A stretch of DNA of 64,000 nucleotides from Fimenecus sp045593645 (GTDB lineage: Bacteria > Bacillota > Clostridia > Oscillospirales > Acutalibacteraceae): assembly GCA_045593645.1 (NCBI GenBank), contig JAZNWZ010000130.1, positions 62,001 through 126,000 on the forward strand, read 5' to 3'. The notes beneath the pieces are model-generated. The model saw nothing but the letters and a program-made list of their open reading frames with translations, was not told the origin of the DNA and searched no databases. Within the stretch, counting starts at the first letter, position 1. The number at the start of each line of letters is the position of its first letter. The position numbers and the translations under genes are program-made. Positions 9,168 to 16,626 of the stretch are shown here, in pieces.

Positions 9168-9764
9168 TTAATCTTTATACTTGTTGTAAAGTTCTGCAAA
9201 CAAATTCATAGCAGCTGAAAGTGTTTCAACAATGTCGGTTGACTCTTGTAAGCGATTGTTTACATACACTTGGAAGTTGTATTCATTTTCGTTGTAAACA
9301 ACAGCATAAATCTTTAAGCTGCCATCATCATACAAAAAGTCCCCGCCGTCAATAACAAGATGTTCATCATATAAAGGCTTAAGGGCTTCATATAAAGGAC
9401 GGCAAGCTGGTCTAAGATATTCACTTTCTTCTGAAGGTGTATTATCAACAGACTCTTCGGCATCATCCTTTTTTGGAATGTAGCAGAATAAGTCTTCTTC
9501 ATCTTCATAATCTAAATCTTGGTCAACTTCGTTGCCATCTTCATCATAGAAAACAGTTGCCTGAACTTTACGGCCGTCTTTAAGGCAACTGAAAATCCAA
9601 TCAATCTCTTCCTCAGAAGCATCGCCTTCGATATAAGAATATGCTTCACCATCATCAACATTAATTGTTATGTTCTTGTGACCATTTAAGTCACGAGCAA
9701 TGTCTTCTTTTGTTATTTCAAAAAGGTCTCCGCCTTCATAGTCTGATACGATAACTTCATCCAT
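9168..9764 (-). CDS. Acidic hypothetical protein
   Basis: Function unknown. The 198 residues are very rich in Asp and Glu, with an acidic cluster near residues 75-100 and a more ordered C-terminal third. GAGG precedes the ATG, which follows the stop of 9767-10453 by two bases. The pair is a two-gene late unit ended by a strong terminator. Such acidic proteins can mimic DNA or fill capsids; nothing in the sequence decides. Confidence 0.7.
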   Translation of the reverse strand: MDEVIVSDYEGGDLFEITKEDIARDLNGHKNITINVDDGEAYSYIEGDASEEEIDWIFSCLKDGRKVQATVFYDEDGNEVDQDLDYEDEEDLFCYIPKKDDAEESVDNTPSEESEYLRPACRPLYEALKPLYDEHLVIDGGDFLYDDGSLKIYAVVYNENEYNFQVYVNNRLQESTDIVETLSAAMNLFAELYNKYKD

Positions 9765-9766
9765 TT

Positions 9767-10453
9767 TTACGCCTCATCTGCCATTTTGTCATAATAGGCG
9801 TCTACGTCGTCGCCATCCATCCAAGAAGCAATACCGTCATCAGGTGTCTTACCTTCTTCGTCTCTCTGTTCAATTTTGATAAAAGCGCCGCCAATTCCGA
9901 GACTTTGTTCAACAACTTCAAGTCCCATCCCAGGCATTGATGTATCAAGGAATTGCTGAAGTTTGTTTATAAAGTTGGTAAAGTTTGTACTTGCACTTTT
10001 GAACATACCTTCATTTAATTGTTTTTTGCTTTCAGCGATTCTTTCCATTGTCTGGAGATTTTCAAACAAGAAACCCTGTCCTTGTGCAATATCCTCAAGC
10101 TTTTTAACTTCTGCATCATCAATGTAAACTCTGTCTTCCATTTCAGATACATCTGAAGCCATTATAAACAAATCTTTTATAGTTTGTTTCAAATCGCCGC
10201 CCATATTCATCTCGCCAATCTCGTCTTCGTATTGTTGAGAAACGTAAAAACAAACTTTACCTGCTGCATCAGGATCTTCATAACCTGTAGCAGTGATACC
10301 AACATTGAAGCCTGCGCCACAATAAACAGTTATAGCAACTTCTTCGTGAACTGGGTCATCTGAAGTTTTTGCTTTTGCTCTATATGCTGCTCTTAAAAGG
10401 TCGGCAACTTTTGCGTATGTAAGTGTTTGCTCACCTTCAGTTAATTTACTCAT
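9767..10453 (-). CDS. Hypothetical protein, late unit
   Basis: Function unknown; 228 residues, no membrane segment. The N-terminal half has a compact mixed fold with a VYCGAGFNVGITATGY segment, the middle (about 125-170) is helical, and the C-terminus is acidic. AGAGGAC precedes the ATG and a class L element lies 16 bases upstream. It is first in the unit with 9168-9764. The late promoter suggests an assembly or virion role. Confidence 0.7.
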   Translation of the reverse strand: MSKLTEGEQTLTYAKVADLLRAAYRAKAKTSDDPVHEEVAITVYCGAGFNVGITATGYEDPDAAGKVCFYVSQQYEDEIGEMNMGGDLKQTIKDLFIMASDVSEMEDRVYIDDAEVKKLEDIAQGQGFLFENLQTMERIAESKKQLNEGMFKSASTNFTNFINKLQQFLDTSMPGMGLEVVEQSLGIGGAFIKIEQRDEEGKTPDDGIASWMDGDDVDAYYDKMADEA

Positions 10454-10469
10454 TTGTTGTCCTCTTAAA

Positions 10470-10478
10470 TATTTAGTT
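10470..10478 (-). promoter_or_regulatory. Class L promoter
   Basis: AACTAAATA on the minus strand, overlapping the stop codon of gene 10473-11288 and 16 bases before the ATG at 10453. It lets a late unit start inside an early gene end. Confidence 0.6.
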
Positions 10479-11288
10479 CAACATTTCAAGGAATGCTTCA
10501 GGTGATATGATTGCTGTACCAAGTTTCTTTGCTTTTTCAGACTTTGCTGAAGTTGAGTCTGGGTCAGCCTGAACAAGATAGGTAAGTGTTTTATTTACTG
10601 AGGAAACTGTTCCGCCGTTATCGACAACCATTTTTTCAAGGTCAGCTCGTTTGTAAGCCATTGGGCCTGTGAAGCAGAAACTCATTCCTGCAAGAACTCC
10701 GCCTGCAACTTTTTCTTCTTCACCAATATTACAAAGTTTTGATACTTCAAGAAGGTCCTTTTTGATTTCAGCAAGTTCGTCCAAAACCTTTTCGCCTGAC
10801 TCTTCTGTCCATCCACGGATTGAAGCAATATCTTTTGGGCTCAAGTTGTAAAGAGCTTCAACATTGTCAATCATTGCAGCATCAATTAAAGACTGCAAAC
10901 GCTTTTCTCCGAAGTCCTCAATATCGAAGGCAGAGATAAAGTTTGCAAGTGTTCTTTTCTTTGACATTGCAGCTTTAAGATTTTTGCGGATTTTTTCGGC
11001 ATTCTTGCCGCAGATTTCATCAAGTTTTGGATTGTCAATTTCACGAAGGAATTGAGCAAGGGACTTAATATTTGCTTCTCTTACAAAGTTTTCAACAACT
11101 TTTGGTCCGATTTCAAGAACGTCCCATTTGTTTGACATCTTCAGAACTGCGTGTTCAACCTTCTTTGCACAAGAATCGTTCGGGCAAAAAACCTCACCAC
11201 TTTTGTTGATTTCAAGCTCTGTGCCACAACAAGGACAGACGGTAGGCATTCCCCAATTGTATTTTTTAGCAAGTTCTGATGCTTTCAT
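10473..11288 (-). CDS. LigA C-terminal-like protein (zinc finger, HhH, BRCT), no ligase core
   Basis: The 271 residues match the C-terminal half of bacterial NAD-dependent DNA ligase. A four-cysteine zinc finger (CPCCG at 18-22, then CPNDSC at 35-40) is followed by helix-hairpin-helix repeats (about 55-180) and a BRCT domain (about 195-271). The adenylation domain with its KxDG lysine and the OB fold are absent. It may bind nicked or branched DNA, may be one half of a split ligase, or may act with the host enzyme. A class E promoter and AAGGAG precede the ATG, implying early expression. The start codon gives only 17 residues before the finger, so no N-terminal domain is hidden upstream. Confidence 0.8.
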   Translation of the reverse strand: MKASELAKKYNWGMPTVCPCCGTELEINKSGEVFCPNDSCAKKVEHAVLKMSNKWDVLEIGPKVVENFVREANIKSLAQFLREIDNPKLDEICGKNAEKIRKNLKAAMSKKRTLANFISAFDIEDFGEKRLQSLIDAAMIDNVEALYNLSPKDIASIRGWTEESGEKVLDELAEIKKDLLEVSKLCNIGEEEKVAGGVLAGMSFCFTGPMAYKRADLEKMVVDNGGTVSSVNKTLTYLVQADPDSTSAKSEKAKKLGTAIISPEAFLEMLN

Positions 11289-11297
11289 ATTAACTCC

Positions 11298-11334
11298 TTA
11301 CAACAATAATATAAAGAAATTATTCAGTAAGTTT
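11298..11334 (-). promoter_or_regulatory. Class E promoter before LigA C-terminal-like gene
   Basis: AAACTT, 15 bases, TATATTAT, then TGTTGTAA on the minus strand. The -35 half lies inside the end of gene 11320-11787. Confidence 0.75.
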
Positions 11335-11787
11335 AATTGGAGAACAATTTTCTAATAGGTTTTTTGCTTCTTTTTTTGAATAACTCGGCTTTATATAGGC
11401 AATTGAGTCTTTCGTTGCTTCCATTGCAAATTCAGAATATATGCGATTTCTAATAGGAACGCCTGGGCCTTTTTGAACATTCTTCTCTGACTCTTCAACA
11501 TCTTTTTTATCAAAAAATGTTGGGAAACGGTCAATGATTGTTTCAATTGCTTCTTCAGTAAGTTCAGCTTTTTGAGTGCCGTCTTCTCCAAAAACGTATT
11601 GTTTTATTACATCTTCTGGGTCGTTTTTGAAATCAATACTGCCTGTATAAGGCATTGAAAGACGAATAAGTTTTAACATATTTTCAGGAGTAAATGCATT
11701 AAACTGAGATGCCACTTGTTCTTCAGTCATATTTGCTAACCTCTCTTTTTGTCTTTCTAAAATTGATGACTTATTAAACCTATTCAA
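11320..11787 (-). CDS. Hypothetical protein sharing a module with its neighbour
   Basis: Function unknown. Residues about 70-105 (FGEDGTQKAELTEEAIE, then a DRFPTFFD segment) match a stretch of the adjacent 11788-12447 product, so the two share a duplicated module of about 40 residues. The start is uncertain. A TTG at 11787 follows the upstream stop with only a weak AAGAAG site. An in-frame ATG at 11730 has AGAGAGG nine bases before it and would give a 136-residue protein. It is the second gene of a leftward pair. Confidence 0.65.
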   Translation of the reverse strand: MNRFNKSSILERQKERLANMTEEQVASQFNAFTPENMLKLIRLSMPYTGSIDFKNDPEDVIKQYVFGEDGTQKAELTEEAIETIIDRFPTFFDKKDVEESEKNVQKGPGVPIRNRIYSEFAMEATKDSIAYIKPSYSKKEAKNLLENCSPIKLTE

Positions 11788-12447
11788 CTACTTCTTGCCT
11801 CTCTTCTTTGGTTTGGCGAATTGTATCTTCTGAAGATACAACTGATCTGATGGCGGGTCCATAGGCTTTTCTTTGAATAATTTACTTACTCTTCTATCAG
11901 AGTCGTGGTCAGCAAGTTCCAAGTCCTGTTCATCAAAGAACGTTGGGTACTTGTCCAAAATCTTTTCAATTGTTTCTTCAGTAAGCTCGGCTTTGTTGTC
12001 ATCTCCAAAAACAATTTCCCTCAACTCTTCATAAGTATAATTATCAAGATTGATGTTTTGTAATGAACCGCCTAATATTGCTGATGGAAATATTGGCTGA
12101 ACCTTAAGTTGTGGTAAAGTGTTAGGGACTGCAGTCCCAGGGACTATCTTGCCGCTGTTTGTTATCATACCTGTAGTTATAACAGGCGCAAGTTTACCAT
12201 ATACTACAGGAGGTGCACTGTCATCTTCTTTCTTATAAACAGTAAGTAATGAACCGTCAGGCATCTGAACTTGTTTCTCAAGTTTCTTTGTTGCCTTTAC
12301 AAGTTTATCTGCTTCTTTCTTGAGCTTTTTGTTTTCTTTCTCTTTTTCTTTTGTGACGTCGTTGCACCACTTATTGAACATATCCCACATTGAATGGCTT
12401 TCGTCATCTTTCATTTCCATTGTAAAAGAGCCACTTAACTTCTTCAT
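11788..12447 (-). CDS. Hypothetical coiled-coil protein, paralogous module
   Basis: Function unknown. Of 219 residues, about 25-65 form a Lys/Glu-rich coiled coil, the middle is Pro/Val-rich and probably extended, and residues about 145-190 hold the FGDDNKAELTEETIE / DKYPTFFD module shared with 11320-11787. The C-terminus is very basic. There is no ribosome binding site; TGTTAATAT lies seven bases before the ATG, immediately after the terminator of the flagellin cassette. It heads a two-gene unit. Confidence 0.7.
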   Translation of the reverse strand: MKKLSGSFTMEMKDDESHSMWDMFNKWCNDVTKEKEKENKKLKKEADKLVKATKKLEKQVQMPDGSLLTVYKKEDDSAPPVVYGKLAPVITTGMITNSGKIVPGTAVPNTLPQLKVQPIFPSAILGGSLQNINLDNYTYEELREIVFGDDNKAELTEETIEKILDKYPTFFDEQDLELADHDSDRRVSKLFKEKPMDPPSDQLYLQKIQFAKPKKRGKK

Positions 12448-12453
12448 ATATCA

Positions 12454-12462
12454 ATATTAACA
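12454..12462 (-). promoter_or_regulatory. TGTTAATAT element
   Basis: Minus-strand TGTTAATAT just after the flaA-side terminator and seven bases before the ATG at 12447, which lacks a ribosome binding site. Confidence 0.45.
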
Positions 12463-12483
12463 AAAAAGAGGCCCGAAGGCCTC
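12462..12483 (-). terminator. Terminator after flaA
   Basis: GAGGCC-TTCG-GGCCTC on the minus strand followed by TTTTTTG. It closes the flagellin cassette six bases after the flaA stop. Confidence 0.9.
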
Positions 12484-12488
12484 TCAAT

Positions 12489-13301
12489 TTATTTTGCATC
12501 TCCTGAAGAATCCATTTTTTCTTTTTCTCTTTCAATCAGTGCAGCTTTAAGTTTGATTGCTTCTTTTTCTTTTTCTTCAATCTTTGTCTTATCGCCCGAC
12601 TTCAAATTGAAAGTTTCATCTGTTGATTTGATAATCTCAAGTTCCTTTTCAGTATATGCAAGGTCATAAATAACTTTTACATCACTGATATAAACAACTG
12701 AAACATCATAACCTGTAATAGGAATAGTTCTGATACGAATTGCTCTGATATAAAGTTCATTTGAATTCTTTCCGCCATAAGCTGGGTAATTCAAAACATC
12801 TCTTTTATTAGGGTCATCAATATATTCTTTATTTTCCCATTCAAGAACAACTTCGCCGATAGTCTGCAAATTACCTTTGAACTTATATTCTTTACCTACT
12901 GGGTCCTTTGGGTCAGTTGCTAAAAATATTGATACTTCATCGTTGCGGTTAATTCCATTTACTGTAATTCCTAACTTTTTCAATTCACCAACATTTGTCA
13001 AATAGCCAAACTCTTTATCAGCTTCAGTTATAATAGGATTGTATGGTGGAACGATGTCATAATAAACATAACGGTTTTCTGGGATGTCCTGAACGCAAAT
13101 AGCAAGCTTGCCATCAACAATCTTAATCTGATAAGGAACTCCCTTAAGAGATGACATTGGGCGTACTTCCCAATTTTCGTAGGAATAACCATCAACTGCA
13201 TTTTCAGCGAATGTACCTGCATTGAGGAATGTCTTTTCCTCAGCAAATGTTGTAAAACAAATTGCGAATAATATTGCAAATATCGCAAACAACTTCTTCA
13301 T
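12489..13301 (-). CDS. flaA: FlaA-like periplasmic flagellar filament sheath protein
   Basis: Spirochaete FlaA proteins are exported to the periplasm and coat the FlaB core of the internal flagella. This 270-residue protein starts with a signal peptide (MKK, hydrophobic to about residue 18, cleavage after a TFA-like site). A beta-rich domain follows, with YSYENWEVRPMSSLKG near 39-54 and a long set of strand-turn repeats, as in FlaA family members. The last 45 residues are a charged helix not expected in classical FlaA. GAGGAG precedes the ATG. It lies downstream of flaB in the same late unit, and the terminator follows at once. The assignment rests on overall pattern and partner gene; it could be a divergent FlaA paralogue. 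Confidence 0.75.
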   Translation of the reverse strand: MKKLFAIFAILFAICFTTFAEEKTFLNAGTFAENAVDGYSYENWEVRPMSSLKGVPYQIKIVDGKLAICVQDIPENRYVYYDIVPPYNPIITEADKEFGYLTNVGELKKLGITVNGINRNDEVSIFLATDPKDPVGKEYKFKGNLQTIGEVVLEWENKEYIDDPNKRDVLNYPAYGGKNSNELYIRAIRIRTIPITGYDVSVVYISDVKVIYDLAYTEKELEIIKSTDETFNLKSGDKTKIEEKEKEAIKLKAALIEREKEKMDSSGDAK

Positions 13302-13326
13302 TTATAATCTCCTCAAATTGAAATAT

Positions 13327-13344
13327 GGGGAACCGAAGTTCCCC
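13327..13344 (-). repeat. Stem-loop between flaB and flaA
   Basis: GGGGAAC with GTTCCCC around a four-base CTTCGG-type loop. No T-run follows on the minus strand, so it looks like a processing or stability hairpin, or an attenuator, rather than a full terminator. Confidence 0.6.
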
Positions 13345-13369
13345 TAATTAAGCTCTTTTTGAAATACTA

Positions 13370-13402
13370 GGCAACTACCCACCCGATTGAGCCTCAGTTG
13401 CC
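13370..13402 (-). repeat. Hairpin in the flaB 3' untranslated region
   Basis: GGCAACT and AGTTGCC form a seven-base-pair stem starting two bases after the flaB stop codon, with a GC-rich 19-base interior (GGGTGGG on the minus strand). Role unknown; together with 13327-13344 it could set the ratio of FlaB to FlaA. Confidence 0.5.
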
Positions 13403-13403
13403 G

Positions 13404-14261
13404 TTACTTTAAAAGCGACAATACATTCTGTGACTGACTGTTTGCCTGTGCAAGCATTGCAGTTGAAGCCTGCTGAAGGATTGAGTTCTTTGTGAAGTCA
13501 ACCATTTCCTGTGCTATGTCTGCGTCACGGATAACGCTTTCTGCAGAAGTCATATTCTCTGCGGCAACATTGATACCTTTTGCTGCCATTTCCATTCTGT
13601 TCTGAACAGCACCGAGGTCAGCTCTCTGTCTGTTTACATTCTTCAACGCTTCATCAATTGTTGCAAGTGTACGGTTTGCTGTTTCAGTATCTGAAACTGA
13701 TACGAGAGCACCGTCTTCACCGTCCTGTCCCTTTCCACGAAGTCCCAAAGATTCAGCAGTTGCAGATGCAATGTTAATCTTGATGTTCTGGTCAACATTT
13801 GCACCAACTTGGAAAGTAATTGAGTTGTCAGCTTCTTTTGCGAAACGACCTGTCAACATATTGTAGCCATTGAACTGAGCAGAAGATGCAATGCGGTCAA
13901 CCTCAGCAACAAGCTGAGAAACTTCTACCTGAATCTGCATTCTGTCTTCATCGCTGTAAACACCATTTGATGCCTGAACTGCAAGTTCACGAATACGCTG
14001 TAAGATGTCAGTTGTTTCCTGCAAATATCCTTCTGTTGTTTGAATGAATGATACGCCGTTCTGAACATTCTTTGAAGCCTGATTAAGTCCACGAATCTGA
14101 CTTCTCATTTTTTCAGATACTGCCAAACCACTGGCATCCTGTCCAGCCCTGTTAATTTTAAGGCCCGAAGAAAGTTTCTCCATAGAAGTTTTTAACGCCT
14201 CAGTGTTTAGACCTTCTTGTCTTGCTGCAAAAATACTTGAAACATTATGGTTAATTACCAT
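13404..14261 (-). CDS. flaB: FlaB core flagellin of spirochaete type
   Basis: Subunit of the flagellar filament core. The 285 residues equal the usual Treponema FlaB length. The conserved D0/D1 termini are intact: MVINHNVSS at the start, EKLSSGLKINRAGQDASGLA near 28-47, SEKMRSQIRGLNQAS, and a C-terminal DIAQEMVDFTKN to NVLSLLK. As in other FlaB proteins the variable middle is short. The start at 14261 is set by AAAGGAGAT five bases upstream; a longer frame lacks a site. The gene overlaps the end of the HNH endonuclease gene by 11 bases and is followed by flaA. A class L promoter at 15024 would drive the set. Nothing suggests decay, so a functional product is inferred. Confidence 0.93.
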   Translation of the reverse strand: MVINHNVSSIFAARQEGLNTEALKTSMEKLSSGLKINRAGQDASGLAVSEKMRSQIRGLNQASKNVQNGVSFIQTTEGYLQETTDILQRIRELAVQASNGVYSDEDRMQIQVEVSQLVAEVDRIASSAQFNGYNMLTGRFAKEADNSITFQVGANVDQNIKINIASATAESLGLRGKGQDGEDGALVSVSDTETANRTLATIDEALKNVNRQRADLGAVQNRMEMAAKGINVAAENMTSAESVIRDADIAQEMVDFTKNSILQQASTAMLAQANSQSQNVLSLLK

Positions 14262-14976
14262 TATTATCTCCTTTCCATCCCTTGACTTTTGTTCGTCCTT
14301 TATAAAAGCCATCGGGACAATTTACTGCAAATCTATCGTCAACACCATTTGTCCACCAAACTTTACCCTGATTAGCAATCGACTTTTTTATAGAACTTTC
14401 TCTTGACATTTTCTTACCAAGATGCTTCTGTCGATTTGACTCTAAAGCTTCCTTAGAAAAAATCCCTTTTTTGTTTTTATTCCAAGGATCTTTACCAAGT
14501 CGTGCTTCTCTCATTTTTTGTTTAGCTTCATCTGTATGATGCTTGCCTGCAAAACTTGCATAGCCAAGATGTTTCCCTTTATTCCAAGCTTCTTGAATTC
14601 CTTTTTTGTTTTTATTCCAAGGATCTTTACCTTTCATTCCAACAGAAAAGTCATTATTTTCAATAAAGTATTTCCTAGCTCTTTCATAATCTCTACTCGT
14701 ACAGGCGTGTCGTTTATCAACGCACATATGCCAAAGAGCATTAGCCATTTCTGAGCCAGGGAATATCTTTATAAGAAGTTGATGACAAAAGAAATGTTCT
14801 CTTGCAGTTAAGAGAACAACATTTGACTTCCTACGTTCCCAAGCAGGGAACAATAATCTAGGAAGTATATGATGTGCTTCATAGTATACATAATTCTCTG
14901 CGTCCTTGCGTACTTTTTTGCGATTCTCCTTAATCGCTTTTGAGATAATTCTCAAATAAACTTTTCGATAGTTCAC
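14251..14976 (-). CDS. HNH homing endonuclease with NUMOD3 repeats
   Basis: A free-standing homing endonuclease: it cuts a specific DNA site and spreads by repair. The 241 residues have an HNH core near 32-85 (EAHHILP, then N, LTAREHFFCH) and three NUMOD3-like DNA-binding segments (about 125-215). Two of these carry the same GKDPWNKNKKGI peptide, encoded by a 32-base direct repeat. The start is GTG with GAGGAG seven bases upstream. The ribosome binding site of flaB lies in its last codons, so it was inserted precisely without breaking flaB. No intron structure was seen around it. Confidence 0.85.
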   Translation of the reverse strand: MNYRKVYLRIISKAIKENRKKVRKDAENYVYYEAHHILPRLLFPAWERRKSNVVLLTAREHFFCHQLLIKIFPGSEMANALWHMCVDKRHACTSRDYERARKYFIENNDFSVGMKGKDPWNKNKKGIQEAWNKGKHLGYASFAGKHHTDEAKQKMREARLGKDPWNKNKKGIFSKEALESNRQKHLGKKMSRESSIKKSIANQGKVWWTNGVDDRFAVNCPDGFYKGRTKVKGWKGDNNGN

Positions 14977-15023
14977 CGCTTTCTCCTCGTTAGGTATGCT
15001 TCCAACATATTGTTCCTAACAAT

Positions 15024-15032
15024 TATTTAGTA
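15024..15032 (-). promoter_or_regulatory. Class L promoter of the HNH-flaB-flaA cassette
   Basis: TACTAAATA on the minus strand, 48 bases before the GTG at 14976. The leader between them can pair GTTAGG with CCTAAC just before GAGGAG, so translation may be structure-controlled. Confidence 0.55.
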
Positions 15033-15110
15033 TAAGATAGGTTAGAAGTAACCGAGAAAGTTATTACTTCAACAAAGTTTGGAAGCCTTTGCTGTCCCTA
15101 TAAATTACAA

Positions 15111-15128
15111 GGTAGCATCCTTGCTACC
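15111..15128. terminator. Hairpin bounding the flagellin cassette
   Basis: GGTAGCA-TCCT-TGCTACC, a seven-base-pair stem, AT-rich on both sides. It follows gene 15165-15554 on the minus strand and may act on either strand; the T-run is weak on both. Confidence 0.55.
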
Positions 15129-15155
15129 TTATTATTATCGACATTTTATATAAAA

Positions 15156-15164
15156 ATATTAACA
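15156..15164 (-). promoter_or_regulatory. TGTTAATAT element
   Basis: Minus-strand TGTTAATAT adjoining the stop of gene 15165-15554 and upstream of the hairpin at 15111. No gene starts close by, so its role as a promoter is doubtful here. Confidence 0.3.
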
Positions 15165-15554
15165 CTAATCTGTTGGGAAGAGAGCAGAAGCGAAAGAATC
15201 ATCACCTGAACCATAATAAGGTTGACGTTCAAATTTACTTTCAACATATTTGAAAATATTAAAAGCCGACTCATCAAGGCTGTAAAGTGAGTCAAGAACT
15301 TCGTCTGCGTATTTATCGAAAAACTCGCAACATCCGCTTGCAGAAGGCTTTCCGCCCATTCCGCCGCAAGAATATTCAAACCATTCCTGCTCAAGTTCAT
15401 CTTCATCTTTATCACAAACCTTTGTAAGAACTCGAATCATTGCTTCTGCAAAGTCGCAAATATCGCCTTCATCGTTTGTATCTAAAATAAGTCTTTGGGA
15501 CATATTTGTTCCATCAACTTTTTTCCATTCTGTTCTGTAGTCGACTGTCATCAT
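15165..15554 (-). CDS. Hypothetical protein
   Basis: Function unknown. The start at 15554 is chosen because AAGGA lies seven bases before the ATG pair; a longer frame to 15647 overlaps the upstream gene and has no site. The 129-residue product is acidic and soluble, with a SCGGMGGKPSASGCC cysteine/glycine patch in the middle and aromatic-rich ends. It is last in the leftward series that begins at the holin-like gene. Confidence 0.7.
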   Translation of the reverse strand: MMTVDYRTEWKKVDGTNMSQRLILDTNDEGDICDFAEAMIRVLTKVCDKDEDELEQEWFEYSCGGMGGKPSASGCCEFFDKYADEVLDSLYSLDESAFNIFKYVESKFERQPYYGSGDDSFASALFPTD

Positions 15555-15564
15555 AGGTTTTCCT

Positions 15565-15807
15565 TTATGCAGCAAAAACTTCTGTAAGTTTAGCAGCAAG
15601 CTTACGAACAATATCAGAAGGAAGGTCTGAGTTATCAAAAACATCAACCATCAACTGAACAAGTGAGTCGTCGTCTGCGCCCATTCTTGTGTTTCTTTCG
15701 TAAAGTTCGTTTACGCCAGTTATCATTTTATTGAAAGCTTCGTAATCTCCATTGCCTTCTTGTATCTTATTTGTTTGGCAAACTGCCTCAAACAATTTTT
15801 TGTCCAT
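15565..15807 (-). CDS. Small helical hypothetical protein
   Basis: Function unknown; 80 residues, predicted mostly helical. AAAGGAGA precedes the ATG. The N-terminus MDKKLFEAVC loosely resembles the LFES-type peptides seen at the ends of other products here. Located between the lysis-like genes and 15165-15554. Confidence 0.65.
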   Translation of the reverse strand: MDKKLFEAVCQTNKIQEGNGDYEAFNKMITGVNELYERNTRMGADDDSLVQLMVDVFDNSDLPSDIVRKLAAKLTEVFAA

Positions 15808-15818
15808 CGTTATCTCCT

Positions 15819-16241
15819 TTATAGTATTGCATTAAGCCAATAAGGCAAAATAATATTCCACTTAACTCTTAAGAATAAAATTACAATATGAAGTAAAAAG
15901 AAACCGCCAAGAATAGAAACTGCAATAGTAAGCCACTTAATAAGTAACTTATTTTTTGTTGTCAACTTTATAATTTCAGTTGTCTTTTTTGCGTCTTCTT
16001 CAATAGCTTTGTCCATCTTTTCAGTTGTGATTGTGACTTTCTCTTTAAGTTCTTCAATCGTAACGTCTTTGTCGTTATTGAGAGTACGAAGCTCTTCAAT
16101 ATAAACTTGTTGTGCTTTATAGTTGTCTCTCAATTCCTGAACAATTACAGCAGTTGAGCGAGGAGCTTCAGCGGATGTTTGAGCAACACATACTGTACCC
16201 AAGCTGAAAATCATTGCAATAATCAAAAACAATTTTTTCAT
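15819..16241 (-). CDS. Coiled-coil membrane protein, spanin-like
   Basis: The 140 residues comprise a signal peptide (1-20), a charged coiled coil (about 30-95), one membrane segment (about 100-122) and a short tail. The coil would therefore sit in the periplasm, tethered to the inner membrane. The start codon overlaps the stop of lipoprotein gene 16241-16615 (TAATG). An inner-membrane coiled coil paired with an outer-membrane lipoprotein is the logic of two-component spanins, which disrupt the outer membrane at lysis. Here the anchor is C-terminal, the reverse of usual i-spanins, so the role is inferred. Confidence 0.65.
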   Translation of the reverse strand: MKKLFLIIAMIFSLGTVCVAQTSAEAPRSTAVIVQELRDNYKAQQVYIEELRTLNNDKDVTIEELKEKVTITTEKMDKAIEEDAKKTTEIIKLTTKNKLLIKWLTIAVSILGGFFLLHIVILFLRVKWNIILPYWLNAIL

Positions 16242-16615
16242 TACTTCTTCTCCTCTTCTTTATAAAGTCCTTGCTTTTTCAATAATTCAATGACATCATC
16301 CAACTTAACATAACCCTCAGTTGCGGCAATTGCGTCTTTCTTTCCGGCATCATAACCTTCATTAAATGCTTGCTGCTTTTCATACGCAATTGCAAACTCA
16401 AGTTCATTAAGTAAGTCAAATCCATAAGTTGCAGTACTATCAAGTCTTTCAAGGATTTCAACTTCTCTTTCATTGTCCTTCTCGAGTGCCTTAAGTTGTT
16501 CCAAAGTAATTGCAGTTTCCACCTTAGCGTCGATAAGATTATTATCTGCAACTTTGTTTGTCACACATCCGAAAAATAAAAAGCAACTTAAAAGTAATAC
16601 TGCAAACTTTTTCAT
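16241..16615 (-). CDS. Outer-membrane lipoprotein, o-spanin-like
   Basis: A 124-residue lipoprotein precursor. MKK, a hydrophobic stretch and the lipobox LFFGC put the lipidated Cys at about residue 17. The rest is Glu/Lys-rich and helical. AGAGGTGA precedes the ATG. It overlaps the next gene, a periplasmic coiled-coil membrane protein, which together suggests a spanin pair. It is larger than most o-spanins, so another envelope role remains possible. Confidence 0.65.
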   Translation of the reverse strand: MKKFAVLLLSCFLFFGCVTNKVADNNLIDAKVETAITLEQLKALEKDNEREVEILERLDSTATYGFDLLNELEFAIAYEKQQAFNEGYDAGKKDAIAATEGYVKLDDVIELLKKQGLYKEEEKK

Positions 16616-16626
16616 TATATCACCTC

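Noticed and set aside
14466..14640. A 32-base direct repeat, considered as a CRISPR or mobile repeat
   Set aside because: Only two copies, both within the HNH reading frame and encoding the same NUMOD3 peptide.
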